This document shows, piece after piece, positions 33,019 through 42,828 of a stretch of DNA of 64,000 bases; positions within the stretch are counted from its first letter, which is position 1; each line of letters begins with the position of its first letter. The notes under the pieces are model-generated. The model worked only from the letters and a program-made list of their open reading frames with translations, searched no databases and was not told the origin of the DNA. Location of the stretch: assembly GCA_035079385.1 (NCBI GenBank), contig JAVHKY010000034.1, positions 7,068,001-7,132,000 on the forward strand. Direction: 5' to 3'. This DNA is from Aspidiotus rigidus. Its lineage: Eukaryota > Arthropoda > Insecta > Hemiptera > Diaspididae. Made by a program: the position numbers and the translations under genes.

Positions 33019-33458
33019 TGTTTAGTACGTAAGAGTTTACTTACCCGAACTTACCCGTACGGGTCATCATCTGGGTGGTTTTGGTTCAAATGTTTTTCTT
33101 CCTAATTCTACCTGAAGGTACCTTGAGAGACTATCAGATATCGAAAGGTTTATCGCGCCATACTTGACCGAGAATTAACTAGTAACTCCGCGAACGCCGT
33201 AACGAAAGAGCTAATATCCTCTGCGAGCTTACGCTCCGGGAACGGTCTCGATAGACGAAAAGTGGAAGACTGATTTGTCCAGAACTCTTGTTTGCCGGTC
33301 GTCATGTACTAATAGGTTCGATTAACTTTCTCTTTCAATCTATTGTTCGGTCTAAGCTCAGGTAAAAAGGGTTCTTCAGACTATACAAAATTTCACTTGT
33401 AGTACAATGAAATACGATCAGGAATCGTATCAGTGAAATTAAGCAGCAGATTTATCCA
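33019..33458 (-). repeat. 5' LTR of the BEL/Pao element
   Basis: 440 bp with TG...CA termini. No base difference from the other LTR was noticed other than the missing 17-bp duplication. It should contain the element's promoter and polyadenylation signals. Confidence 0.95.
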
Positions 33459-33589
33459 ACTACATTGTTCGAGGAAGAAAAAGTAGAATTAAAAAATTAT
33501 GTTTGATTTAAAACGAGATAAAAAAAAGTAATGAAATGTAAAAATGAAAGATATTTCATTAGTTCGCGATACGATTTTCGCAGCTTTTG

Positions 33590-34305
33590 CCGGGACACCG
33601 AATTGCCAATCATGATGCCTTTTTAACAGGGAACCTGTTTTATCGGGGGGTAAACTGAAGGAAAATGACGGGCGCCGGCCGCCGGTCGCCGGGCGCCGTC
33701 CGGCAAGAAAAAGGGACTTAGAAAAATTTTGATGAATTGATAGGAGGGGGACTTATCCTCTCTGCTTCATGCAGTATATTATACTAGGTTTATACTACGT
33801 ATTATACTAGGCGTATACTAGGTCCAAGCCTCCTCTATACTAGGTCTAGGCATCCTTCATACCATAAGCTTACAAGATCTTTATCAATAGCTTATACTAG
33901 CAGTTTGTCCTAGCTCTGTACTAGGTCTTAGGCTTCCTTTATACTATAGGTCTAGGAGATCTGTATTAGTGGTTTTACTAGCTCTGTGACGTCATCAGAT
34001 AGTGATGGCACGATGATCGTGACGTCACAGATCTCCATCGTGACGTCACCAGATCGTAACGTCATTAGATCGTGTGACGTCATCAGATTATGACGTCATC
34101 AAATCGTGACGTCATCAGATCTCCGAACTGATAACAGGATTTGACCTAATGAGAAGAGATCTCAAGTTGGTGAGGAAGTTCACTCTACTTGAGACGACAA
34201 AAAGCAAAAAATGACACTCACATGATTACTCCCATAAAACAGGTTCCCTGTTTGCCTCAATTAACAGAGTTAATGAAGGCAATTCCGAGCAGCTAACTGT
34301 GTGGG
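33590..34305. mobile_element. hairpin-ended inverted-repeat element with TGACGTCA array
   Basis: The palindrome AACAGGGAACCTGTTTTAT at about 33625-33643 reappears inverted at 34237-34255. Outside both, 'gaattgcc...' words are also inverted (33601-33607 and 34278-34285). The interior has 'ctaggtctaggc' words (33780-33960) and a TGACGTCA-bearing array (33987-34114). It encodes no protein. The GGGAACC-containing terminal hairpins recall copies A and B of the 45-bp-satellite element. It was probably mobile, class unknown. Confidence 0.55.
33987..34114. repeat. array of six exact TGACGTCA octamers
   Basis: Exact octamers start at 33987, 34020, 34041, 34075, 34091 and 34107, with a degenerate one at 34057. 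The octamer is the canonical cAMP-response element bound by CREB/ATF proteins. The later spacings are 16-20 bp, consistent with a small minisatellite. It lies about 0.8 kb upstream of the signal exon of ATPase-like paralogue 2, but inside a repeat element, so a regulatory role is only a possibility. Confidence 0.7.
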
Positions 34306-34928
34306 CTGCGAGTTTTTTTACATTTATGTCTGTTTGTAGTGCACTTCGATCGGCGGGAGCATCGCCGATACCCCTGTCCCGTCCCAACGGACCCCATACG
34401 TGTGTACAAGTACCCGTAGGGAGTCATGTGGCTCGGTTTGTACGTCTTCGCCTGACAAGGGGCAGTATTTTGTTGGTGCGATACTGTTTCGTTCCAGACA
34501 AGTATTCAAGACTTCGTCCGTTGTGGTGACTCGGAATTCTTTTTCAATAACTACGCACCCTCGCCTAATATAGATAAAAACTAACAATTGAAGCACTATC
34601 GAAATGAATCTAGAATAGTCGGCAACCGGTCTGCGCAAAACCTCAGTATATCTAAAAGAGTAATTGGCTTCGACTTCAAAGGCCGTAGAAGAAACACAAA
34701 ATTATATACGTATCTAATCATTACTACAGTACCTAATGAAAAACCACTTTGAATTTTTGTGTTCTTTATAATCTGAGAATGAAATGATGTTGAAAAATAG
34801 CATAATGGAGGAATAATTAATTGGTTTCCATTTCCATCGGGGAAAAAATGAAGACCGTCATCCCAAGAATTCGTCATTCTTTTCCGATATTTTTTCTGTG
34901 TATTCGACGGCTATTCGCGAGTATACCT

Positions 34929-37829
34929 ATGTTCTTTATTCGAGACATGCCTGTGAAAAATTCTTCCGCAATGTCGTCGCATATTTCGCGGATCACGATA
35001 CTCATTCTAAACTGGATTTTCTTGGTTGTTGACGTATCTGGTGAGTTCAGCCTCATTTTCATAAAGTTTTATAAATACGGTTGGACGAGGCCTTTTCCCG
35101 CTGCAACCCACATTTGACCCTTATATGCTTAGATCTAACAGAAATTCCCAAACCTAATTCAAGAATCTCGAGACCAGTCCCTTTGACTAGCAGATGGCTA
35201 AAAAACTAAAACTAGAGCAGCCATACCTGGGTCCATTGTTTCTTATTGCACTCATTATGTACTTTGGCTAAAAAGTACAGTACTACCGGTATATAGTCAG
35301 GTAATATTATATAGCCTCCATAAACACTGCAAAATTGATGACGATATTTGCTTGCCCATCTCATCTCACCTAACTCCACACACTTGGAAAATTTCTTCTC
35401 CTCAAAGATTTACTTTCTTCACTAGACTCTCTGACGAACCTCTTCACAACAAACTTCCACCCTTCACACTTTGACCTCAGTCACTACCCTTTGGATTCTT
35501 AAACACATTCCCTACGCGGTCACGGGTTAAGCTAGATCATAAACAGCTAACCAAGCTACCGCCTTCGCTGATATCACTGTTCTTACTCAACTCCCGGCTA
35601 CGGACTGAGAAAATCATTACCACATGAACCACTATACAAACTCCTCCGTATTAAACAGACTTTTACCTCTCGAAGAAAAGCTCCACAGTACTTAAAAGTA
35701 AACTGGAGGGCAATCAAATTGCCCTCCTGTTTACTTTTTCAAGTACTGTGGAGCTTTTCTTCGATATGTCCGACCTTAAACATGAGAACCGGATCAGTTC
35801 TATACTTTTACCTCCTGGTCAACTTCTATCTCTACAAGTGTACTGCAGAATATTTGCAGATAGGATAAGATTAATCTGACTTCATCAATCTCGACAATAT
35901 GTTTAGGTAGCTGATCTGTAGTATCTTAATCAAACTTAAAATATACGGTATTTCAAACGTTCATCTTAACTGTAATTGGATTGCCTTCCAGATGATTCGC
36001 TACCGTCTCCCTCCAATTCAATCTTGTCACTTCCGGAGCCGGATCAATCACTGGAAACCATAATCAAGGAGAAGAAGTTTTTGATGGATAAAACAAAGTA
36101 CCTGGAGAAATTGGTAGATGAGTATCATCGTAATTACCTCCTCACGCGACCAAATGGGTTTGGAAAAACTATTTTTCTACAAATAATAAAGAAGTTCTTC
36201 CTCGGCGAGAAGGAATTTTTCAAAAATACAACGCTATACAAACGCGGAAACAAAGAAATGCCCGAATTGAAGAGAATTCCGAACGATGAAATAGAAAAAA
36301 GATGGGTAAAGTATCCCGTCATATATTTTAATTTTGCTAATATCATTCGAAATTTTACTTCGATAGAAGAATTTCGAAATAATTTGAAAACTGAAATAAA
36401 AGCTATAAGAAAATTCTATGAAATATCGAGCGATGATTCCTATTCACTGTCCCTGAGCAGTTTGCTTTATGATTTACATAATAAGTTCGGTTTACGCGTT
36501 GTTGTCCTTGTTGACGATTACGATTCATCCAGCAATTACGCTATGCATGTTATAAAAAATGAAACATTATTGGATGAAATAAACCATTTTCTTGGCCATG
36601 ATTTCTTTCAAACCTTGAAGAACAGTGGCGAAACTAGATTTGTGCTGGTGACAGGCGTTTTCAGACTGGCTATTTGTGGCTCAAACGGTGGTATGGATGC
36701 TTTCTATGATTTGACCTATGATGACAGATTAGACCAAGCTTTTGGTTTTACACAAGAGGAAATGATTACAAATTTACATCCGAATCTCGACAGACTATGT
36801 AAATCACGGAACGTGTCAACTAAGGATCTGGTGCAGGAACTTAGCCAGTGGTATGGTAATCACAGATTTTCTATCACAAACCAGTTCAATAGAGTTATAC
36901 ATCCAGTTTCGGCCATTAGATGTCTGAAAGAAGGAAGCTTTGGAATCGATTCTTTGTGTGCAAACCGTCCGATACTTTTTATAGTTGAGAAATTCTATGA
37001 AAACTATTTGACGTTGAATTTGTTCGAAGATTATAGGATTAGTTATCGTGACTTAATCATGTCGGATGACCGGAAACCATACCTCAAAAGTACGACCGAT
37101 TTCAGCTATGAAGTTGATTTTCCTATTTTCATGTTACTTCACGGTTACTTGACCATTACGCATGTCGACATTAACAACCATTGGCGTACTTGGCTATGGC
37201 AGTACAATGACGATTGGATCCACTTGAATTATCCTAATATTGGCGTAAAGGAAGCTTTGAAAGACAAACTCGCGGCTTACGTTCCAGGTAAAAAGCTTTT
37301 CATCGAAAATTTACCCGAGTGGACCGAAAGACTAAGAGTGAGTGTGCAAGCCGAAGATATTTCCACCATTTTGAAATTACTGAGCGATTACGGATTTTAT
37401 CGCTTCAGTCATACGGCTGATCCTGTCGCAGACCGAGCGGATTTTACAAGCAGATTTATGCGATTCTTCCAAAGCTCAAAAATACCGTGTCAGTTGAGTG
37501 ATTATGAAACTTACGCGGATATACAAACATCATCTTTGCCGACAAATTATATTTTCAGAGTCATCTATAAAATAAAAATCCTCCGGCTCTTCTACAAACT
37601 TGTCAAAGATGAAGCTGCCAAATTTAAGGTTAACAAAGTGTTAAATGATACGCACTTCATTACTTTGAATTTTGCAAATACGAGTGATCACAAAATGAAT
37701 ACCAAATTCTCAATTAAAACTTGGATTTCTGTTTCTTACAAGAATGGAAAGATAGAATGCGACAAATTGCAAGCTTCCTCGTTTTCCCTGAAGAGTAAAG
37801 TGGAAAGCAAATATTGCAAATCTGTATAA
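34929..37829 (+). CDS. AAA-ATPase-like (PF09820-type) protein with predicted signal peptide, paralogue 2; two exons
   Basis: Exon 1 is 34929-35040 (second in-frame ATG at 34971) and ends in phase 1 at GTGAGT. Exon 2 is 35992-37829, giving 649 residues. The hydrophobic signal segment (ITILILNWIFLVVDVS) and every domain landmark of paralogue 1 are kept: Walker A RPNGFGKT, Walker B VVVLVDDYD with Asp for the usual Glu, and FVLVTGVFRLAICG. A by-eye comparison of the coding exons gives about 46 amino-acid differences in about 612 positions but only about 19 silent changes, so the pair has diverged with little constraint or under positive selection. Identical exon borders in both copies support the splice model. 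The protein is probably secreted or membrane-anchored; its molecular role is unknown. Confidence 0.8.
35130..35620 (+). mobile_element. LINE remnant in intron of paralogue 2
   Basis: It corresponds to the RNase H-LINE remnant at 22180-22800 in the other intron and to 480-960. A corrupted LWI-x-H block is still traceable near 35490-35545. It predates the gene duplication. Confidence 0.5.
35670..35803. mobile_element. foldback (MITE-like) insertion with 11-bp target duplication
   Basis: 35670-35764 is one long hairpin with arms of about 45 nt beginning TCGAAGAAAAGCTCC and ending GGAGCTTTTCTTCGA. A 39-nt tail follows. ACTTTTACCTC flanks it on both sides (35659-35669 and 35804-35814). The intron of paralogue 1 holds the uninterrupted target (around 22850), so insertion followed the duplication. 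Confidence 0.85.
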
Positions 37830-38169
37830 ATGATGTACATCGCTGTAAAATTATTCTTTAAAAATTGAGCATTATGTACAGAAAAAAATAATATTGTAAA
37901 TTGTAAAATAATAACTCGTATTTATCTTGGGTAACATCGCAACGACATTTCAAGGCTTCTTCCTAGCCATGTAAATTCAATTTATTACCCCAAAGTCATT
38001 TTCTTTTACCTACCAATTATATTATAATTAATTGATAAAACTTCATCATTTTGCCTTTAATTTTTCTCATCGTACTACATGTCGTAAAATATTATGAGAC
38101 CACGGAAGAGCCTAACCAAAACAATGATAGCAACATTTGACGTAGATGAAGACTTACTCTTGCAGGGAC

Positions 38170-38770
38170 CCGCATGAGTCCTTTCATTGCAGCGTGATGT
38201 AATACTTTCTCGTCCTCCATAGTGGAGTGGGGGCGGGTTGCGTGTGCATTAATTTTGTTTCCTCCAACCTCGGCACCGACACTTTTGGGTATAATTTTGG
38301 TTTTGGAAGAATTTCCTCTGCGAAATCCCCTCTTCTTGGTAACAGCTTACCGCAATACCCCCATGACCGCAAATTTCAGCACACACCAGACACAACTTAG
38401 AACTAAGCTGCTATCGGTTTCTCTCCTCTTCTTTTTTCTTTTCCAAGTTTTTTGCTTCCTTTTCTTCCCGCAAATTATCGTCGTTATGTGGTTGATACAC
38501 AGGTGTTGAGTAGGCCATAGCATGAGTTGCATTTGCCTACCCCATTTCATATTCATCTCATTTTTCATGACCGTGGTTGCATGCTTCATCGGAATCTAGC
38601 ATCGTGGCTACCAGGCTATTCGGAGCAAGCGTTTCATCGACCCCAACCTCTTGCAGAGACCAATTAAGCTTTCCCCGCTCTCGCCTCCACACCTCACACT
38701 TAAATGAGGTGTGCTGTGGTTTTTTAATCTCGTCCTTGATTGCAAGCCATCTGAACTTTCCCTAATGTCT
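38170..38770 (+). repeat. dispersed repeat family R3, copy 3
   Basis: Same landmarks as 16600-17110 and 25220-25640, including 'gtggctacca', 'tctcttgcagaga'-type and 'gtgctgtggt' words at the 3' end. No readable protein. Confidence 0.7.
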
Positions 38771-39079
38771 TACGAAGGTACTTGTTGAGGCATTCATGGC
38801 CCATATGAAAATTGGTCTCGGTACATTAACTCATCAAAATCGCGTTTTCGTCCATTTACCTAGTTTTTTCTGAGCAATTCCCGCTCTCCATTTCTCATGG
38901 CCTCCTCCGTAAAGCCTTTCGGTCAATCGTTGTCTTTTTCTTTGATTTTGAACAACACTCTCTCCTCAGCAAGGATCACAATTGGTTGTGAAGGTGTTAA
39001 TACACAAAAAGCCGTACAGTATGCGATAACGCACCTGAGCCCAACACTTCACTGTCTTTCCTTCTAAAGGCTATCTTCA

Positions 39080-39427
39080 TTGAGTCGTACCATACTGGAG
39101 CACCATTATAGGAGGATCGGCTATGCGGTGCTCATTATTATCCTTCTTCTGACTTCCCTCGGCCCCCTAGGGTTTGTTATCATGCGGCTTATACTGATGA
39201 GAAAACTTTTGGAACGTTCTATAGTCATTTTAGAAGGCGCACAGGACCAGTCTTTTTACCAACCAAATGGTAAACGCCTCGGTGCTTTCGATCTTATTAG
39301 TGTCATGGTTGAATTGGCACGAAAAATTAGTTCAAAGAAGATAAAGGTGATTCAATCCTTGATAGACAAATTTTTAAATAACACCGATCATTTTATTTTT
39401 AATAACATTAAGCCTCAACGAACTTGA
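39080..39427 (+). CDS. unrecognised open frame with hydrophobic segment, possibly an exon or decayed repeat
   Basis: The frame is open for 115 codons up to a TGA-bounded end near 39427 but has no ATG until codon 35 or so. It encodes a long hydrophobic run (YAVLIIILLLTSLGPLGFVI) followed by a charged, helical, Lys-rich part ending in SLIDKFLNNTDHF. No family was recognised. It might be an internal exon of a membrane protein, or chance. There are no clear splice signals. Confidence 0.25.
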   Translation: MSRTILEHHYRRIGYAVLIIILLLTSLGPLGFVIMRLILMRKLLERSIVILEGAQDQSFYQPNGKRLGAFDLISVMVELARKISSKKIKVIQSLIDKFLNNTDHFIFNNIKPQRT

Positions 39428-39600
39428 AATTTTCTAAATTCAAATGAAATGTGCGTTGCACTATTAGCGATAGTGATATCCTAATTCTCTCTTCTAGATA
39501 GGAATTTTCTAGAAATATTCCTAATCTCACATCATCTTGACTCTGTACGCGTAGTTTACCAAAAGTCAAGAAAGTGGAAGTTCCTGTTATATATGTTAAG

Positions 39601-39735
39601 CTCAATTCACGTAATTGCTCGTTACCTGTAATGAGCAGTAAAATTGCTCAATACGCGTAATAAGCAAATGTGCTGCTCATTACAAGTATTGTGCAAAGTT
39701 GCTGCCCATTACGCGTAATGAGTAAGTGGAATTGA
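39601..39735. repeat. 'tgctcattacgcgta' dispersed repeat, copy 1
   Basis: A 130-bp block made of near-palindromic variants of TGCTCATTACGCGTATTG. It matches 46527-46690 closely from 'ctcaattcacgtaattgctc' onward. Palindromic, non-coding, probably MITE-like. Confidence 0.75.
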
Positions 39736-39877
39736 CCAATGAGAAGCTGATTTGATTGTAAAATAATGGTATTTTCATTTTACTTGGAATACCTCAAAAA
39801 ATCATTATAATGTAAATTACTTTCTATCATCACTCAAGGAGATCGTCATTACTTTCGAAATTCAAAATCTTATTCTA

Positions 39878-39998
39878 TTAGAAATAGGAAAGTTGAAATA
39901 CGGATATTCTTTTGCCCTGCCAGTGACGAGGTTTGGACCACGCACCTCTGAAACTTGTGATAAGGCACAAATCCGTATTTTAAGTTTCCTATTTCTAA
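39878..39998. repeat. inverted repeat with 29-nt arms
   Basis: 39878-39906 (ATTAGAAATAGGAAA...CGGAT) pairs with 39970-39998 with one or two mismatches, leaving a 63-nt loop. It is a small foldback element. DNA to about 40330 has higher GC content but no recognised gene. Confidence 0.75.
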
Positions 39999-40609
39999 TA
40001 ATCCTTGTGAACATGTCCATTTTGAAACTTTCTGTTAGTTGCCCACTCCTGGCTTTTCTGGACACTCCTCCCGGCATTAGTGCATGTTTGCGACTGCCTC
40101 TTATGGCCTTTGTGCCTCAGCACAAGTAGGAACTTTCCTTTCAAAGTTGGAAACCGGGTGGAAACATCTCGGTGCAAAAGCTCCCGGAGAGGCATCCTGG
40201 CAAAATGGTACGAATGGCGAAATCATCGAACTGAGTTGTCATTGGATCGGCATTTGGGCAGCATTTGGGGGTCGGGATGGCCCCCGCATAAGTGAGCCTA
40301 GCCGCTCATGGTCGTGAAACAATTTTTCCAGAACATCGATAAAGGCACAGAACTACTGCAATAATACTAGCGCAACTTCTCGCACTCGAATCAGACAATC
40401 GGCGAGTGAAAATGATAAATTAGATATGTTTACACGAACACACGTTTACGAGCACAAGTTACTTGGCAAAACTAATTCTATTTATCTGATCGCTTGTTAC
40501 ATCAAGCTAAAATTTTGTGTGCGATTGAAATTCGAAATTTTAATTGTCGCGGTGCGGAATTTTCACTTGTGACATGTACCGACACCTTAAAATCGAGATC
40601 AGGCGCGAC

Positions 40610-40619
40610 AAAAAAAAAA

Positions 40620-40664
<45 letters not shown>
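40610..40664. repeat. poly-A plus (AAT)n microsatellite
   Basis: An 11-nt A-run is followed by about 15 AAT triplets. This looks like the tail of a retroposed element, but no body could be identified upstream. Confidence 0.95.
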
Positions 40665-41740
40665 CACGAGCGAGTCACTTTGCAAAAACGTAACAATATA
40701 ATATTTTTCGAGAACGAATTTCGAACACAAGCTACCTACGAATTTTCTGAGGCACTCTATCGACTAACGTCAACATCATCTCTTGTCGACTCCTGTTCCG
40801 TAGACTTCCTACTTTGGCTGCTCCCATTCTCTTAGCAGCATCGAATCAAGAGTCGACAAGGAGTTATTGATTGGCTAGGCTTTCCTTACTACAAGGGCCA
40901 TCTTTGGTAGATCAACCTATCACAACATATACGCCCCCAATGTACAGAAACCCGCGAAAAAGCAACAGTCAGTTGACCCAAACATCAAGGGTGGCCGAAG
41001 GAGGAATTTGAATCCACACGTGTTTGGGACCAACAGTAAGAAAAACTTTTTATGAAGATACGCATGTAAGAACAGAAGATGACTTTTACGACTTCCTCTA
41101 GTCTATGTATCCATCAGACCATCTCGCAGATGAACTGCATAAAGTCAGTCCTGCACATCCCCTGCTGCGGACTTATTGACAATTTCCTAAGGTCCGGCGG
41201 TAACAGAGAGAATCTTTTTAGGGAATCGTAAAGTAAAATAAGTAAAATAACTCGACACTCAACTGTATCTGTAATAGGGTTTATATAATCGGTTTGACTA
41301 ACTTCCTTTTCTTTTCTCAAAAACAAGCAGAAAGATTCTCTGTGTGCCTCAAGGACAGTCATGCAGTATTGGTGTGCATGCGTACATTAATAAAAGATTT
41401 TAAAAGAGGGAGATTTAATTTAGAACCTAAAATAGGATTTAAACTGACTGTAGTCACAGATGTTTGAATAAACGGACTTATCGCCTTCTCTTTCAATAGA
41501 ATATCTTATACAAGGGTAGATGCGGTATATGCTGGCTATACCAGATTGCAATAGGCTGCACTCAAATATATCAAAAAAAAGGTTAATACGGAAATATCGA
41601 GAAATAATTGTCTAATAACATATATAGCAATTGAGACGTATTACTGGCAATTATATGCATTTTTGTTGTGCGTACGAAAAATGTGACGCTACATTCTCTT
41701 ATTCTATTATTTATCGTGATTGTCACAACTTCTAGACTGG
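40665..41740. other. AT-rich DNA, no gene seen
   Basis: No frame resembles a known protein. No tandem or inverted repeat stands out. Confidence 0.45.
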
Positions 41741-41744
41741 TGGA

Positions 41745-42545
41745 CAAATCATGAAAATGGCCAATTTTTGCATCCCAATATTATTTCTTGAGACATTTGG
41801 GCAACCATCCATTATGAGGTTAAAAACACTCACGGAATCCGAATTTCATGGTTGCCAAGTCAAATTTTGCCTCCTTATGGCTCAAATCCAAGATGGCGGC
41901 GAAACTAATTTCATTTCTGTTTCAAGGTGAAACCGATAAGGTTGTAATTGTTTTCTTTTTTTTTGGGGGGGGGAGGAGGAGGTTGCTGGTGTACAAAATT
42001 GCGTCTTCAAACTCTACATGAGACATTGGAAATTGGTCAAGTTAAAATCACGGAGCTTCATCTCAACTGCATTATATACTATCAAAACAAAGCATATGTA
42101 TTTCAAAATTAGTCCGTAGAAATAAGATGAACTGTAAAATAAGGAGGATTATTTAAAATTGTAGCTCGAATAACTTTATTGATAAGGAATCATATTTTTT
42201 AAAGGAAAAAAGGAAAAAGAACTAATAACAGACAAGCACGTTTGTGAGAACATAACCACAGAACCCAAGTATCTCGACTTTTGATTCCCAGGCAACCTCA
42301 TGATGGTCGTTTTCGATTTTCCCGGGTCAAAAAACCATAGAAACGATACCCTACACTCTAGCATTATATTGCCACTAAATTAGGCCTTAATTTGACCCAA
42401 ATTTGGGTCCTCATCTTGGCTGTATGGAATCCCAATATCTCAAGTAGAGTTTGAAGATCCAATTCTGTACACCAGACACCTCCCCCCCTCCAACAAAAAA
42501 AAATTACAATTTTCTGTTTTACCTTGAAACAGAAATGAAATGAGT
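41745..42545. mobile_element. long inverted-repeat (foldback) element
   Basis: The segment around 41920-42030 ('tttcatttctgtttcaaggt', an A/T run, a G-rich run, 'ggtgtacaaaattg', 'aaactctac') reappears reverse-complemented at 42430-42545. The left outer part (41785-41905: 'tcttgagacatttgggcaacc', 'aatttcatggttgcc', 'aagatggcgg') has a second genomic copy at 46835-46955. It is non-coding and probably a non-autonomous DNA element. Confidence 0.65.
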
Positions 42546-42700
42546 TTATCCGTCATTTAAATAACGACGACCTTAATGTCCTCAACAGGTACATACCTGA
42601 TGAGGGGTTGATTGAACTAGTTTACGAGTATGATTCACGTCGTGATGACTCGCTGGTTCAATCCTGATTTCCTCGTATGTTTCTAGTTTACAGCCGGAGT
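42541..42700 (+). mobile_element. Penelope-like element C-terminal tail fragment
   Basis: The plus strand reads FIRHLNNDDLNVLNRYIPDEGLIELVYEYDSRRDD and then a stop (42666). The same ...LN-YIP(D/E)(E/D)GLIEL tail follows the GIY-YIG fragment at 42831-43130, so both come from one family. No endonuclease precedes it here. Confidence 0.6.
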
Positions 42701-42828
42701 TGGTTCAGTCGCTTTCCAGTCCCCGTTGACAATGATTATTTAATCGAAAGCGCTCCGGCGTCGTTTAATTTCTGTGGCTAAAATTGTAAATTACTCCGTT
42801 GGTATTACTCGTGAGTATGACTTCGTCT

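Larger units (their letters stand above)
26240..33458 (-). mobile_element. nearly complete BEL/Pao LTR retrotransposon
   Basis: A 7.2-kb element transcribed on the minus strand has two LTRs, gag-like and pol frames, a primer-binding site and a polypurine tract. It is flanked by the 5-bp direct repeat ACTAC (26235-26239 and 33459-33463), the usual BEL/Pao target duplication length. Protein order is gag (DUF1759-like), zinc knuckles, aspartic protease, reverse transcriptase with YVDD, RNase H, integrase, which is the BEL/Pao order. LTRs are essentially identical apart from a 17-bp duplication, so insertion was recent. Two single-nucleotide frame breaks would prevent one continuous polyprotein. 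It separates the two ATPase-like paralogues. Confidence 0.95.
34560..38160 (+). repeat. segmental duplication unit, copy 2
   Basis: Counterpart of 19640-25200 in direct orientation, covering the upstream flank, both exons and the downstream flank. The intron is 951 bp, against 2.9 kb in copy 1, because the copy 1 intron has gained the minisatellite element, while this one has gained a 134-bp foldback. Confidence 0.85.

Noticed and set aside
33987..34114. CRISPR-like array
   Set aside because: The regular spacing comes from a short minisatellite with a palindromic octamer. Repeats and spacers lack CRISPR lengths, and the DNA is from an animal genome.
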